A stretch of DNA of 64,000 nucleotides from Listeria monocytogenes (GCF_900187225.1 NZ_LT906436.1:930001-994000), one strand, 5' to 3'; positions 9,773 through 18,774 are shown, counted from the first letter of the stretch. Notes: generated by a model from the letters alone, not told the origin. Translations and numbers: made by a program.

Positions 9773-10612
9773 ATGTTTCGCGTTTTTATTTTATTTGGAT
9801 TTGGTTTTTATTTGATGCAGCTACATATTTCTGGTGACATCAGTAAATATATTAATATGAAGTACGCTTATTTATCTTTTTCCGCGATGATTGCCGCATT
9901 TTTACTTGCGATTATTCAGCTCATTATGGTTTTTCGTGATGAAGATATTGGTGCAAAAACAGAACATATGGGGCATACACATGATGGCGAGAATACTATT
10001 TTAAAAAAAATCATGGTGTATGGTTTACTTTCTTACGCTTTAATCGCTGGTTTCCTTTTCCCAGTAGCAACGCTTGATTCAACGATAGTTTCTGCTAAAG
10101 GTTTTCATTTTCCGAAAAACAATGCAGCTGGCGACGACCCATACGCTCAAAATCAGTTTTTAAGACCAGACACGAGTGGCTATTTTGGAGAAACGGATTA
10201 TGAAAAAATGATGGCGAAAGAAAAAGCCGAAATCATCGATCAAAATCCAATCAAAGTCAATGATAGTAATTACTTAATGACGATGGAAATTCTTTATAAT
10301 TATCCAGGGGAGTTTACTGGCAAACAAATCGAGTTTACTGGTTTTGTTTATAATGATGAAGTGACCAAAGATAATAACTTATTCTTGTTCCGTTTTGGAA
10401 TTATTCACTGTGTTGCCGATTCAGGTGTGTTCGGAATGCTCGTTCAAATGCCGGAAAAGACCAATTTAAAAAACGATACATGGCTTACAGTAAAAGGAAC
10501 CATCACCCAAGAATATTATTCTCCGTTCAAAATGAACATCCCGTCTGTACAAGTAGAAAGCTATAAAGAAGTAGCAAAACCAAAATCAGTTTATGTCTAT
10601 CGTAAATATTAA
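9773..10612 (+). CDS. TIGR03943/DUF1980 family protein (YcgQ-like), partner of the permease
   Basis: A 279-residue protein with two or three N-terminal membrane segments, a short His-containing loop (MGHTHDGE, about residues 63-70), and a soluble domain of about 150 residues outside the membrane. The pair permease plus this protein recurs in Firmicutes. It is thought to form a two-part transporter or chaperone, but the function is not established. The ribosome site AGGTGAG precedes the ATG. The cysteine in IIHCVADSG could be a ligand or redox residue. Confidence 0.75.
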   Translation: MFRVFILFGFGFYLMQLHISGDISKYINMKYAYLSFSAMIAAFLLAIIQLIMVFRDEDIGAKTEHMGHTHDGENTILKKIMVYGLLSYALIAGFLFPVATLDSTIVSAKGFHFPKNNAAGDDPYAQNQFLRPDTSGYFGETDYEKMMAKEKAEIIDQNPIKVNDSNYLMTMEILYNYPGEFTGKQIEFTGFVYNDEVTKDNNLFLFRFGIIHCVADSGVFGMLVQMPEKTNLKNDTWLTVKGTITQEYYSPFKMNIPSVQVESYKEVAKPKSVYVYRKY

Positions 10613-10700
10613 ATCGCTACTTGCGGATTTATGCAGCTTGCGTTATCCTTAAATAAAGCTGTTTACGTTTTCACGAATGAATTAAAGGATGGAACATTGA

Positions 10701-11621
10701 ATGAATGATTACAACCACTACTTTCATTTCCCACGAGAAGAATGGCGCAAGCTGGAAGTGAGTAAGGACCAAATTTTAACTGCAGAGGAACTGGAAGAAA
10801 TACGTGGTTTAAATGACCGAATTTCTTTACAAGACATCTCTGAAATCTATTTACCACTAATAAAACTAATTGCGATTCAATACCATGAAGCGATTTTTAT
10901 TCATGGCGAAAAAATGGAATACTTGAAGAAAAAAGAATCGCGTGCACCATTTATTATTGCATTAGCTGGAAGTGTGGCTGTTGGGAAAAGTACGACAGCA
11001 CGTGTTTTCAAATTAATGCTTGATCGCTGGTTCTCCAAAACTAGACAAGTAGAGCTTGTAACGACAGACGGCTTTCTTTACCCTAACAAAGTTCTAGAAG
11101 AGCGCGGTATCATGGACAAAAAAGGCTTCCCTGAAAGCTACGACCGCGACCGTTTTGCCAAGTTTTTAACCGACTTAAAAGCAAATAAAGAAGATGTCGA
11201 AATTCCACTTTATTCGCATTTCACTTATGATGTTTTAGACGAAACTCGCGTGATTCATAATCCAGATATCGTTATTATTGAAGGAATCAATGTTCTTCAA
11301 GCTGATCAACATGAGAGCCTGTTTCCAAGTGACTTTTTTGATTTCTCGGTTTACATGGATGCCAATGAAGCGGATATTAAGAAATGGTATTTAGAGCGTT
11401 TCTTCATGCTTCGCGAAACAGCTTTCCAAGATGAAAGTTCTTATTTCCACCCATATACTAAAATTAGCAAACAAGAAGCAGAAACATTTGCACTCGGGGT
11501 TTGGGATACAATCAACGGCGTCAACTTAAAAGAAAACATTGAGAAAACAAAATATCGAGCCGACTTAGTGCTTCAAAAAGGCACAGATCATCTCATTTCA
11601 GACATTTATTTACGCAAATAA
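10701..11621 (+). CDS. coaA: Pantothenate kinase, type I
   Basis: A 306-residue enzyme that phosphorylates pantothenate, the first committed step of coenzyme A synthesis, in the cytoplasm. The P-loop GSVAVGKSTTAR is at about residues 91-102. The motif YSHFTYD and the segment VIIEGINVLQ are those of the bacterial CoaA family related to phosphoribulokinase and uridine kinase. Length matches E. coli CoaA. The gene stands alone between the permease pair and a terminator. I saw no convincing promoter in the 88 bases upstream. Confidence 0.93.
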   Translation: MNDYNHYFHFPREEWRKLEVSKDQILTAEELEEIRGLNDRISLQDISEIYLPLIKLIAIQYHEAIFIHGEKMEYLKKKESRAPFIIALAGSVAVGKSTTARVFKLMLDRWFSKTRQVELVTTDGFLYPNKVLEERGIMDKKGFPESYDRDRFAKFLTDLKANKEDVEIPLYSHFTYDVLDETRVIHNPDIVIIEGINVLQADQHESLFPSDFFDFSVYMDANEADIKKWYLERFFMLRETAFQDESSYFHPYTKISKQEAETFALGVWDTINGVNLKENIEKTKYRADLVLQKGTDHLISDIYLRK

Positions 11622-11666
11622 CCGAATGCAAAGAGAAGGAAACTTCTTGATGCGTTCGGTTTTTTC
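11622..11666 (+). terminator. Rho-independent terminator after coaA
   Basis: CCGAATGCA (11622-11630) pairs with TGCGTTCGG (11651-11659), with one G-U pair, before a run of seven T. Confidence 0.85.
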
Positions 11667-11714
11667 TTTACATTGGAGAAAATCCGAGTACAATAGGAAG
11701 TGAGTAATCACTCA
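11667..11714 (+). promoter_or_regulatory. Promoter and TetR-type operator of the ABC exporter operon
   Basis: TTTACA (11667-11672) and TACAAT (11689-11694) are 16 bases apart. Right at the expected start of transcription lies TGAGT-AATC-ACTCA (11701-11714), a perfect 5-bp dyad of the kind bound by TetR repressors. The third gene of the operon encodes a TetR protein, so autorepression through this site is likely. Confidence 0.7.
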
Positions 11715-11737
11715 TTTTGAGAAAGGGAGGGAAAGCA

Positions 11738-12460
11738 ATGTCAGAAATAGCGATTAAAGTTTCTAATTTAGATGTGAAAATTGGAAAGAAACAAATCTTA
11801 ACCGATATGACTCTCGAAATAGAAAAGGGCGAGATATTTGGCTTAATAGGACCATCCGGTGCGGGGAAAACAACGCTCGTTAAAACCATCATTGGGATGG
11901 AAAAAGCAACGAATGGCACAACCGAAGTGCTAGGAAAAGTAATGCCTAATTTACCCGTCATTAGTAAAATTGGATATATGGCCCAATCAGACGCACTTTA
12001 TACTGATTTAACAGCCAAAGAAAACTTGGATTTTTTCGCTTCACTATATTCCATCAAAGGTGCTGCCAAGAAAGATCGAATGAATTATGCAGCTACTCTA
12101 GTTAATTTACAACAAGATTTAACCAAAAAGGTAAACAATTATTCAGGAGGAATGAAACGTAGGCTGTCTCTGGCCATTTCTGTACTTGCTGACCCAGATG
12201 TCCTAATTCTAGATGAGCCAACAGTCGGCATTGATCCAGAACTAAGAAAAACAATTTGGGAAGAGCTAGATGATCTAAAAGCGAACGGTAAATGCATCCT
12301 TGTGACGACACACGTGATGGATGAAGCCGAAAAATGCGATAGACTTGCAATGATAAGAAATGGGGAAATAATCGCTGTAGGGACCCCACAAGAGCTCTCA
12401 AGCAAAACGTCATCTGGTAAGCTAGAAGATGCCTTTTTAGAGTTTGGAGGGAAGCACTAA
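11738..12460 (+). CDS. ABC transporter ATP-binding protein (ABC-2 type exporter)
   Basis: A 240-residue ATPase with Walker A GPSGAGKTT (about residue 40), signature YSGGMKRRLSLA and Walker B VLILDEPTVG. It powers the ABC-2 permease encoded next, whose ATG overlaps its stop codon by one base. A TTG at 11717 would extend it, but GGGAGG at 11725-11730 places the start at the ATG at 11738. The operon ends with a TetR gene, a layout typical of inducible drug or bacteriocin exporters. The substrate is unknown. Confidence 0.88.
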   Translation: MSEIAIKVSNLDVKIGKKQILTDMTLEIEKGEIFGLIGPSGAGKTTLVKTIIGMEKATNGTTEVLGKVMPNLPVISKIGYMAQSDALYTDLTAKENLDFFASLYSIKGAAKKDRMNYAATLVNLQQDLTKKVNNYSGGMKRRLSLAISVLADPDVLILDEPTVGIDPELRKTIWEELDDLKANGKCILVTTHVMDEAEKCDRLAMIRNGEIIAVGTPQELSSKTSSGKLEDAFLEFGGKH

Positions 12461-13575
12461 TGCGAATACTTGCAATCGTCAAACGCATCATTAACCAATT
12501 TCGCCGCGACAAACGTACGCTTGCCCTAATGTTTCTTGCGCCACTGTTACTTATTACGCTACTCACTTATTTATTCGAAGGTGACTCAGTGAAGCCAGTT
12601 GTTGGTGTAAGCGGACTTTCTGATTCCATGGTAAAAGAACTGAAAGCAAACGATTTAACCATCAAAACCTATTCAGAAAATACCGATGTAACCGCTAAAA
12701 TAAAAGATGCCAACCTTGACGCTTTTTTCAAACAAAACGGTGAAAAACTCGAAGTCACCTATGAAAATAGTGAACCAAGCTTGAGTAAAGAAATCGGATT
12801 AAAATTACAAAAAGCATTGATGACCGAGCAACAAGCACAAGCAAAGAACCAAGCAAAGGCAACAGGAGAAGCTTTAGCTAAAGCTGGAATTGATCCAAAC
12901 AGTATTCCAACACTTACCGCCAGTCCGGAGAAACTTACACTCTCAACAGATTACGTATACGGCGATAAAGATACTAGCTTTTTCGACACAATTAGCCCGA
13001 TTTTCATTGGCTTTTTCGTATTCTTCTTCGTATTTCTGATTGCCGGTATTTCTTTCTTGAGAGAACGAACAACAGGTACGCTTGAACGACTCATGGCAAC
13101 CCCAATTAAACGTATCGAACTTGAATTAGGGTATTTAATAGGTTTTGGTATTTTTGCGTTACTACAGTCTATCTTAGTCGCAGTTTTCTCCATCCAAGTG
13201 CTTGGCATGATGCAAAACGGCTCCTTATTCTATGTATTACTAATTACATTAACACTCGGCATGGTTTCTCTAGCGCTAGGAATTTTACTTTCTACTTTTG
13301 CAAATAATGAATTTCAAATCGTTCAATTTATTCCTATCGTTATCGTGCCACAAGTGTTATTTTGTGGGATTTTCCCGCTCGATGGGATGGCAGATTGGCT
13401 CGTGTGGATTGCCCACATAATGCCGCTTTACTACGGCGCAAATGCACTAACATCCATCATGGTAAAAGGAGAAGGATTCGCTTCGTTTGCAACTGATTTC
13501 TACATTTTACTAGGATTTGTGCTCGTATTTGTTATATTAAATATTTTTGCTTTGAAAAAATACCGCAAAGTTTAA
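12460..13575 (+). CDS. ABC-2 type permease (drug exporter family, YhfA/YhgE-like topology)
   Basis: A 371-residue membrane protein. It has one N-terminal membrane segment, a large external domain (about residues 45-170, rich in Lys and Ala), then five or six membrane segments. The motif REERTTGTLERL with the following MATPIKR is that of ABC-2 permeases. It forms the channel for the upstream ATPase and is translationally coupled to it by a 1-base overlap. The large extracellular loop is shared with exporters of lipids and hydrophobic drugs. No substrate can be named. Confidence 0.85.
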   Translation: MRILAIVKRIINQFRRDKRTLALMFLAPLLLITLLTYLFEGDSVKPVVGVSGLSDSMVKELKANDLTIKTYSENTDVTAKIKDANLDAFFKQNGEKLEVTYENSEPSLSKEIGLKLQKALMTEQQAQAKNQAKATGEALAKAGIDPNSIPTLTASPEKLTLSTDYVYGDKDTSFFDTISPIFIGFFVFFFVFLIAGISFLRERTTGTLERLMATPIKRIELELGYLIGFGIFALLQSILVAVFSIQVLGMMQNGSLFYVLLITLTLGMVSLALGILLSTFANNEFQIVQFIPIVIVPQVLFCGIFPLDGMADWLVWIAHIMPLYYGANALTSIMVKGEGFASFATDFYILLGFVLVFVILNIFALKKYRKV

Positions 13576-13597
13576 ATGAAACAGGAGGAGATAAGAC

Positions 13598-14254
13598 GTG
13601 GATGCAGAAGGAGACATTATCCGTCAAATGCTTGATTTAACGGAAAAAGAAACAAAAATGAGTGAAAAGCAGCGCCGAATTGTTGCTGCTTCCATCGAAC
13701 TGTTTGCAGAAAAAGGTTATGCCGGGACTTCAACGAATGAAATTGCTAAAAAAGCAGGAGTCGCAGAAGGAACTATTTTTAGGCACTATAAAACAAAAAA
13801 AGATTTATTAATGGCTATCACGATGCCAACGCTCATCGGTGGGGTGATACCATTTTTAGCACAAAGTTTTGTCAAAGAAGTATTTGAAAGTGAGTATCCG
13901 GATTTTCAGTCATTTATTCGGGAAATCATCGTTAATCGCTTTGATTTTGCCAAAGAAAATGGTAAGGTCATCAAAATTTACTTTATGGAACTGTTTTATC
14001 ATGATGAGTTAAGAATACAATTTTCAGAAATTTTTATGACACATGTCAAAGGGCAATTTGATCAAATGATTGATTATTATAAAGAGCGCGGAGAAATAGT
14101 TGATATGCCGAATAGCACGATTATGCGCGCCCTTATCACGAATATTGTCGGTTTTATGCTAACAAGGTTTGTCGTTATGCCTGATGTGGAGTGGGATGAC
14201 GCAAAAGAAATTGACGATACGGTTGCATATATTATGCGAGGTTTAGGCAAATAA
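13598..14254 (+). CDS. TetR family transcriptional regulator
   Basis: A 218-residue protein with the TetR helix-turn-helix at about residues 25-70 (FAEKGYAGTSTNEIAKKAGV, then GTIFRHY) and a variable all-helical ligand domain. It starts with GTG behind a strong AGGAGGAG site. Its N-terminus is about 20 residues longer than usual for the family. It is the last gene of the ABC exporter operon and probably represses it via the dyad at 11701-11714. The inducer is unknown. Confidence 0.88.
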   Translation: MDAEGDIIRQMLDLTEKETKMSEKQRRIVAASIELFAEKGYAGTSTNEIAKKAGVAEGTIFRHYKTKKDLLMAITMPTLIGGVIPFLAQSFVKEVFESEYPDFQSFIREIIVNRFDFAKENGKVIKIYFMELFYHDELRIQFSEIFMTHVKGQFDQMIDYYKERGEIVDMPNSTIMRALITNIVGFMLTRFVVMPDVEWDDAKEIDDTVAYIMRGLGK

Positions 14255-14287
14255 AAAAGAGTCCAGATATTCTGGACTCTTTTTTTA
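14253..14287. terminator. Bidirectional terminator between the tetR gene and ltaS
   Basis: AAAAAAGAGTCCAGA and TCTGGACTCTTTTTTT form a stem with A and T tracts on both sides, serving the two convergent genes. The last codons of ltaS lie inside it. Confidence 0.9.
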
Positions 14288-16246
14288 TTTATCGGATGAA
14301 TCAGTTGATTTTTTCTTATTGTAATTGTATTTACTTGGATCCACTTTTTTGAAACCATCAGGAGCATAGAAACGCAACAAGTCACCTTGTAGTACAGAAT
14401 CTGAAAGCTCTAATTCTTTTGCTACTTTTTCTTTGGTTTCTTTCATTTCTTTTGTTTCCGTAGCAATCGGTTCCCCAGTTTGTTGATTATACATGTTACC
14501 ACCAATCATTGAATAGGTAGGAGTTATATAATCACCGTTTCGGAATGGAACAAGTTGTTTATGGTCTTTAGAAAGTAAATCTGTACCAAATTGCAAGTAC
14601 TCTTTATTATCAACACCAAGTAAGTGAAGTAATGTAGGAAGTAGGTCAACTTGGCCACCGTATTGTTCTTGAACGCCACCTTGAACACCGGGAACGTGAA
14701 TCATTAAAGGAACACGTTGCGCTTGGGCATTTTCAAAAGTGTTGTAATCTTTACCAAGAATTTTTGTCATTGCTTCTTCATGGTTGTCGGAAATACCATA
14801 ATGGTCACCGTACATGATAATGACAGAGTTATCGTAAAGACCAGATTTCTTCAAGTAATCAACAAAGCTCTTCACAGATTCGTCTAAATAACGAGCTGTT
14901 TGGAAATACGTATCTACAGATGAATCGCCTGTTGTTGCCGGAGCAATCGAAGCATCTTTCTCATCAATTGGATAAGGGAAATGGTTCGTAAGCGTAATAA
15001 ATTTCGTGTAGAACGGTTGTTGTAATGACGATAGATATTCTTCGGACTCTTTAAAGAATGGTTTATCTTTAAGTCCGTAGTTAGAAACATCTGCTTCGTT
15101 CATATCATAGTAACTGGCATCAAAGAAATTGTCGTAACCGAATTGTTTATAAATTTCATCACGATTCCAGAAGCTCTTATAGTTACCATGGAATACAGCA
15201 CTTGTATAGCCTTGTTGGCCTAAAATAGCAGATGCAGATTCATAGGTGTTTTGCCCTTTAGTAGTAAAGGCAGAACCTTGAGGCAGGCCGTAAAGCGAGT
15301 TCTCAAGTAACATTTCGGAGTCAGCTGTTTTCCCTTGTCCAGTTTGGTGGAAGAAGTTTGTAAAGCTTAGTGTATTTTGGTCTTTAAAGAAAGAGTTAAT
15401 AAACGGCGTTACTTCTTCTCCATTTAATTTGTAATTCACTAGGAATTGTTGGAAACTCTCTAAATGAATATAAATGACGTTTTTGCCTTTTGCTTTACCG
15501 AAATATTCCGGGTTTGGCGCGGCATATTTGGATTTAGTATAGTTTAAAACTTCAGTAACATCACTACTATCAGCAAGTGCACGCTGGGTAGATGATTCAG
15601 TACTTTTCACTGCGTCGTAGATTTGGTAGTTAGTCATACCTAGATATTTAACAATATAATTTCTATCAAATGTTCTTGTTAAAAGTTGTGGACGATCAAT
15701 TTCTGCAAGTCCCAAATTACCAAAGAACATTGCGATACCAAGCGTTAGAACACCAACTACTTTTCTCGCACGAATACGGGCTGTTTTGTTTGGTTTTACA
15801 AAGCGGAAAGCAAGTAGTGCAATTAAAATGATAATATCCGCGAAGTAAATAATATCGTGCCAGCTGAGTAACGCTGTGATACTACTTCCCATGTCGCCCA
15901 TGTTTTGCATTTGTTTTGCGTTTAGATTCGGAAGCGTAATGAAATCACTAAAGAATCTATAATATACAATATTTGCGTAAAGAATAAAACTCATTAAAAA
16001 GTCAATGACGATAATCCAAATGAATGAACGACGTCCCTTGGCAAAGAGCGCAAGACCCATAAAGAAAATGGCCCCACTTAATGGATTAATGAACAGCAAA
16101 ATTTGCTGCATCAGATTTTCTATGCCAAGTTTAAATTCAAGTTGATATGCGATATACGTTTTTAGCCAATAAAGAATGACGGCTAGAACAAAAAATCCAT
16201 AATTCTTGCTTAAAAACGTTTGGATTTTTATTTTCCAATCCTTCAT
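14285..16246 (-). CDS. ltaS: Lipoteichoic acid synthase
   Basis: A 653-residue polytopic enzyme. Five N-terminal membrane segments (to about residue 190) are followed by an extracellular sulfatase/alkaline-phosphatase-fold domain. The catalytic threonine lies in NSLYGLPQGSAFTTKGQNT (about residue 307). Metal-binding residues are visible in IYIHLES, YGDHYGIS and the FITLTNHFPY segment. LtaS polymerises glycerol-phosphate from phosphatidylglycerol to make lipoteichoic acid on the outer face of the membrane. Length and layout match the Listeria primary synthase (lmo0927). It is transcribed alone. A terminator-like hairpin in its leader suggests extra control. Confidence 0.95.
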   Translation of the reverse strand: MKDWKIKIQTFLSKNYGFFVLAVILYWLKTYIAYQLEFKLGIENLMQQILLFINPLSGAIFFMGLALFAKGRRSFIWIIVIDFLMSFILYANIVYYRFFSDFITLPNLNAKQMQNMGDMGSSITALLSWHDIIYFADIIILIALLAFRFVKPNKTARIRARKVVGVLTLGIAMFFGNLGLAEIDRPQLLTRTFDRNYIVKYLGMTNYQIYDAVKSTESSTQRALADSSDVTEVLNYTKSKYAAPNPEYFGKAKGKNVIYIHLESFQQFLVNYKLNGEEVTPFINSFFKDQNTLSFTNFFHQTGQGKTADSEMLLENSLYGLPQGSAFTTKGQNTYESASAILGQQGYTSAVFHGNYKSFWNRDEIYKQFGYDNFFDASYYDMNEADVSNYGLKDKPFFKESEEYLSSLQQPFYTKFITLTNHFPYPIDEKDASIAPATTGDSSVDTYFQTARYLDESVKSFVDYLKKSGLYDNSVIIMYGDHYGISDNHEEAMTKILGKDYNTFENAQAQRVPLMIHVPGVQGGVQEQYGGQVDLLPTLLHLLGVDNKEYLQFGTDLLSKDHKQLVPFRNGDYITPTYSMIGGNMYNQQTGEPIATETKEMKETKEKVAKELELSDSVLQGDLLRFYAPDGFKKVDPSKYNYNKKKSTDSSDK

Positions 16247-16299
16247 GAAACACCTCTCCTACACACTATTTGCTCGTTTTATTTGTTATTTTGAAATGA

Positions 16300-16342
16300 A
16301 AAAAAGAAGCTGTATTATGTAACAAGAAACAATTCATACAGC
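16300..16342 (-). terminator. Terminator-like hairpin inside the ltaS leader
   Basis: On the minus strand, GCTGTAT (16342-16336) pairs with ATACAGC (16315-16309) and is followed by TTCTTTTTTTC. It lies about 55-95 bases before the ltaS start and just after the predicted promoter. No minus-strand gene lies upstream, so it can only act on the ltaS leader. Premature termination (attenuation) is an inference. Confidence 0.55.
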
Positions 16343-16357
16343 ACCCACTTTAACATA

Positions 16358-16385
16358 ATTCTAACACAAGATTAATAAAAGGCAA
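16358..16385 (-). promoter_or_regulatory. Candidate sigma-A promoter of ltaS
   Basis: Read on the minus strand, TTGCCT (16385-16380) and TAGAAT (16363-16358) are 16 bases apart. The leader to the ATG would be about 105 bases. Confidence 0.55.
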
Positions 16386-16470
16386 GCTATAACCTATACG
16401 TCTGAAGTAGGATTTAAGAGGAAATAGGCTGATATAACTAGTCAAAAAAGAACCATTTGGAATGGAAGTC

Positions 16471-16479
16471 TGCTAGAAT
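16471..16479 (+). promoter_or_regulatory. Extended -10 promoter for the DNA glycosylase gene
   Basis: TGC followed by TAGAAT (16474-16479) fits an extended -10 element; no good -35 is seen. It lies 25 bases before the start codon. Confidence 0.5.
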
Positions 16480-16503
16480 AAAAAGAAAACATTGAGGTAT
16501 GAA

Positions 16504-17127
16504 ATGGAAGCGATGATTACGAAAGAATTTTTTGAAAGTAAGACGACAATCGAATTAGCGAGAGATATTCTGGGTATGCGTCTCGTACATCAAACGAATG
16601 AGGGACTTCTATCTGGACTAATAGTGGAAACAGAAGCGTACCTCGGGGCTACAGACATGGCGGCACATAGTTTTCAAAATTTACGAACGAAACGAACAGA
16701 AGTAATGTTTTCATCCCCAGGAACAATCTATATGTACCAAATGCATCGCCAAGTGTTGCTTAATTTTATAACCATGCCAAAAGGAATTCCAGAAGCCATT
16801 CTAATACGAGCCATCGAACCTGACGAACAAGCCAAACAACAAATGACACAAAATCGTCACGGGAAAACTAGTTATGAACTTACCAATGGCCCCGGAAAAT
16901 TAACGCAAGCTTTAGGATTAAGTATGCAAGATTACGGGAAAACTCTTTTTGATAGTAACATTTGGTTAGAAGAGGCAAAATTGCCGCATTTAATAGAAGC
17001 AACTAATCGAATAGGAGTACCTAATAAAGGAATTGCAACCCATTATCCTCTTAGGTTTACTGTGAAGGGAAGCCCATATATTTCTGGGCAACGAAAAAAT
17101 AGCATTCGGACTGATATTTGGAAATAA
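16504..17127 (+). CDS. DNA-3-methyladenine glycosylase (MPG/AAG family)
   Basis: A 207-residue base-excision repair enzyme of the mammalian-type MPG fold. It removes alkylated purines such as 3-methyladenine. Typical motifs are [11 protein letters not shown] near residue 38 (with the catalytic Glu), DMAAHS, and [13 protein letters not shown] near residue 125. An in-frame TTG at 16492 could extend it, but GAGGT (16494-16498) sits 5 bases before the ATG at 16504, which I choose. Length agrees with the Bacillus homologue YxlJ. It is followed by srtA with its own promoter. Confidence 0.9.
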   Translation: MEAMITKEFFESKTTIELARDILGMRLVHQTNEGLLSGLIVETEAYLGATDMAAHSFQNLRTKRTEVMFSSPGTIYMYQMHRQVLLNFITMPKGIPEAILIRAIEPDEQAKQQMTQNRHGKTSYELTNGPGKLTQALGLSMQDYGKTLFDSNIWLEEAKLPHLIEATNRIGVPNKGIATHYPLRFTVKGSPYISGQRKNSIRTDIWK

Positions 17128-17182
17128 CTTTACAATTTTGTCACAGGTAGGGAAAATAGTTTTATCAAGACACTGATTTTCT

Positions 17183-17211
17183 TTGCTTCATAAGAAGAGC
17201 TACTATATAAT
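17183..17211 (+). promoter_or_regulatory. Sigma-A promoter of srtA
   Basis: TTGCTT (17183-17188) and TATAAT (17206-17211) are 17 bases apart. The start codon follows 24 bases later after AAGGAGG. Confidence 0.85.
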
Positions 17212-17235
17212 GAAATAGTTACAAGGAGGAATCAT

Positions 17236-17904
17236 ATGTTAAAGAAAACAATTGCAATAATAATTTTAATCATCGGGCTACTATTAATTTTTTCCCCATT
17301 CATCAAAAACGGCATTGTGAAATACATGAGTGGTCATGAAACAATCGAGCAATATAAAGCATCAGATATAAAGAAAAATAATGAAAAAGACGCTACATTT
17401 GATTTTGAAAGTGTTCAGCTACCTTCTATGACATCTGTTATTAAAGGAGCGGCAAATTACGACAAAGATGCAGTCGTTGGTTCTATCGCAGTTCCATCTG
17501 TAGACGTTAACCTATTAGTTTTCAAGGGAACAAATACAGCTAATTTGCTAGCTGGAGCAACAACTATGCGTTCTGATCAAGTAATGGGTAAAGGTAATTA
17601 TCCGCTAGCAGGTCACCATATGCGTGATGAGTCTATGTTGTTTGGCCCAATAATGAAAGTGAAAAAAGGCGACAAGATTTATCTAACGGATCTTGAAAAT
17701 TTATACGAATATACAGTTACTGAAACAAAAACAATTGATGAAACAGAAGTAAGCGTTATTGATAATACGAAAGATGCTAGAATAACGCTGATTACTTGTG
17801 ATAAACCAACTGAAACAACGAAACGTTTTGTCGCAGTTGGTGAGCTAGAAAAAACGGAAAAGCTAACAAAAGAATTAGAGAATAAATATTTCCCTAGTAA
17901 ATAA
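17236..17904 (+). CDS. srtA: Sortase A
   Basis: A 222-residue class A sortase with an N-terminal membrane anchor (about residues 5-25) and the extracellular eight-stranded sortase domain. The catalytic histidine is in LAGHHMRDE, the cysteine at about residue 188 in ITLITCD, and the arginine in KRFVAVG. It cleaves LPXTG proteins such as internalins between Thr and Gly and joins them to peptidoglycan. Length and motifs match L. monocytogenes SrtA (lmo0929). It is a single-gene unit bounded by its own promoter and terminator. Confidence 0.95.
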   Translation: MLKKTIAIIILIIGLLLIFSPFIKNGIVKYMSGHETIEQYKASDIKKNNEKDATFDFESVQLPSMTSVIKGAANYDKDAVVGSIAVPSVDVNLLVFKGTNTANLLAGATTMRSDQVMGKGNYPLAGHHMRDESMLFGPIMKVKKGDKIYLTDLENLYEYTVTETKTIDETEVSVIDNTKDARITLITCDKPTETTKRFVAVGELEKTEKLTKELENKYFPSK

Positions 17905-17909
17905 TGAGG

Positions 17910-17946
17910 AAAAAAAGACAGCGGATTTTCTAAGCTGTCTTTTTTC
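17910..17946 (+). terminator. Rho-independent terminator after srtA
   Basis: AAAAAAGACAGC pairs with GCTGTCTTTTTT across a short loop. Confidence 0.9.
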
Positions 17947-18019
17947 TGGATAATTTCTCCTTTTATTATAAATGTTGTATCATATAAATGAGGTTTACTT
18001 TGAGAAAGGAAGTGCAGTG

Positions 18020-18751
18020 ATGAAACTAACCGTTTTTGGACATTGGGGTGGCTACCCGGTAGCAAATGAAGGCACATCTAGTTATTTGCTGGAAGAAGCT
18101 GGATTTAAGCTGTTAATTGATGTTGGTGCAAGTGCTGTTTCTATTATGCAAAACTATATTGATCCTGATGATATTGATGCGGCAATAATTTCTCATTACC
18201 ATCCAGATCATGTAGCAGACGTAGGAATTTTGCAGCACATTCGATTGCTCTCCCAAAAAAAAGAAAAACCGCCAGTCTTGCCGATATATGGACATAAAGA
18301 AGATGAACGCGGTTATTCTTATTTAGAAATGGCAAATGTAACAAAAGCAATCGAATATAAACCAGATGATAGACTTGAAATCGGACCGTTTAAAGTAACT
18401 TTCTTAAAGACGATTCATCCAGTACCTTGCTATGCTATGAGAATAGAAGCAGGCGACAAAGTTTTCGTATACACCGCAGATAGTGCTTATCAAGATAGTT
18501 TTATCCCTTTTTCAGAGGGAGCAGATTTATTAGTAACAGACACCAACTTTTTCCATGACTTAGCCGGAAAAACAAAAGTGCATATGGCTAGCACGGAAGT
18601 CGCAAAAATTGCCAGAGAAGCCAATGTGAAATCATTACTCCTCAGTCATTTACCAGAAGTTGGCGATTTAGAAGTTTTAAAACAAGAAGCAGCGGCTATT
18701 TACACCGGAGAAATTGCACTCGCATCAAAAGGATTCACGAAAACATTTTAA
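18020..18751 (+). CDS. MBL-fold metal-dependent hydrolase (YhfI-like)
   Basis: A 243-residue metallo-beta-lactamase fold protein. Metal ligands are visible in ISHYHPDHVAD (the HxHxDH motif, here H-Y-H-x-D-H), in the later His of KTIHPVPCYAMRI, in DSAYQD and in the last LLSHLPE. This arrangement is close to RNase Z-like and phosphodiesterase enzymes; the substrate is unknown. In Bacillus the homologue yhfI lies next to lplJ, as here with lplA1. An upstream in-frame start at 17972 is rejected because AAGGA (18006-18010) lies 9 bases before the ATG at 18020. Confidence 0.85.
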   Translation: MKLTVFGHWGGYPVANEGTSSYLLEEAGFKLLIDVGASAVSIMQNYIDPDDIDAAIISHYHPDHVADVGILQHIRLLSQKKEKPPVLPIYGHKEDERGYSYLEMANVTKAIEYKPDDRLEIGPFKVTFLKTIHPVPCYAMRIEAGDKVFVYTADSAYQDSFIPFSEGADLLVTDTNFFHDLAGKTKVHMASTEVAKIAREANVKSLLLSHLPEVGDLEVLKQEAAAIYTGEIALASKGFTKTF

Positions 18752-18774
18752 TATAGAAGAAAAGGGGTAGGAGT

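Noticed and set aside
12102-12566. 154-codon minus-strand open frame over the ABC exporter genes
   Set aside because: It is antisense to two clearly conserved genes, has no ribosome site and encodes no recognisable protein.
17679-18077. 132-codon minus-strand open frame across the end of srtA
   Set aside because: It spans the srtA terminator and has no ribosome site or recognisable protein features.
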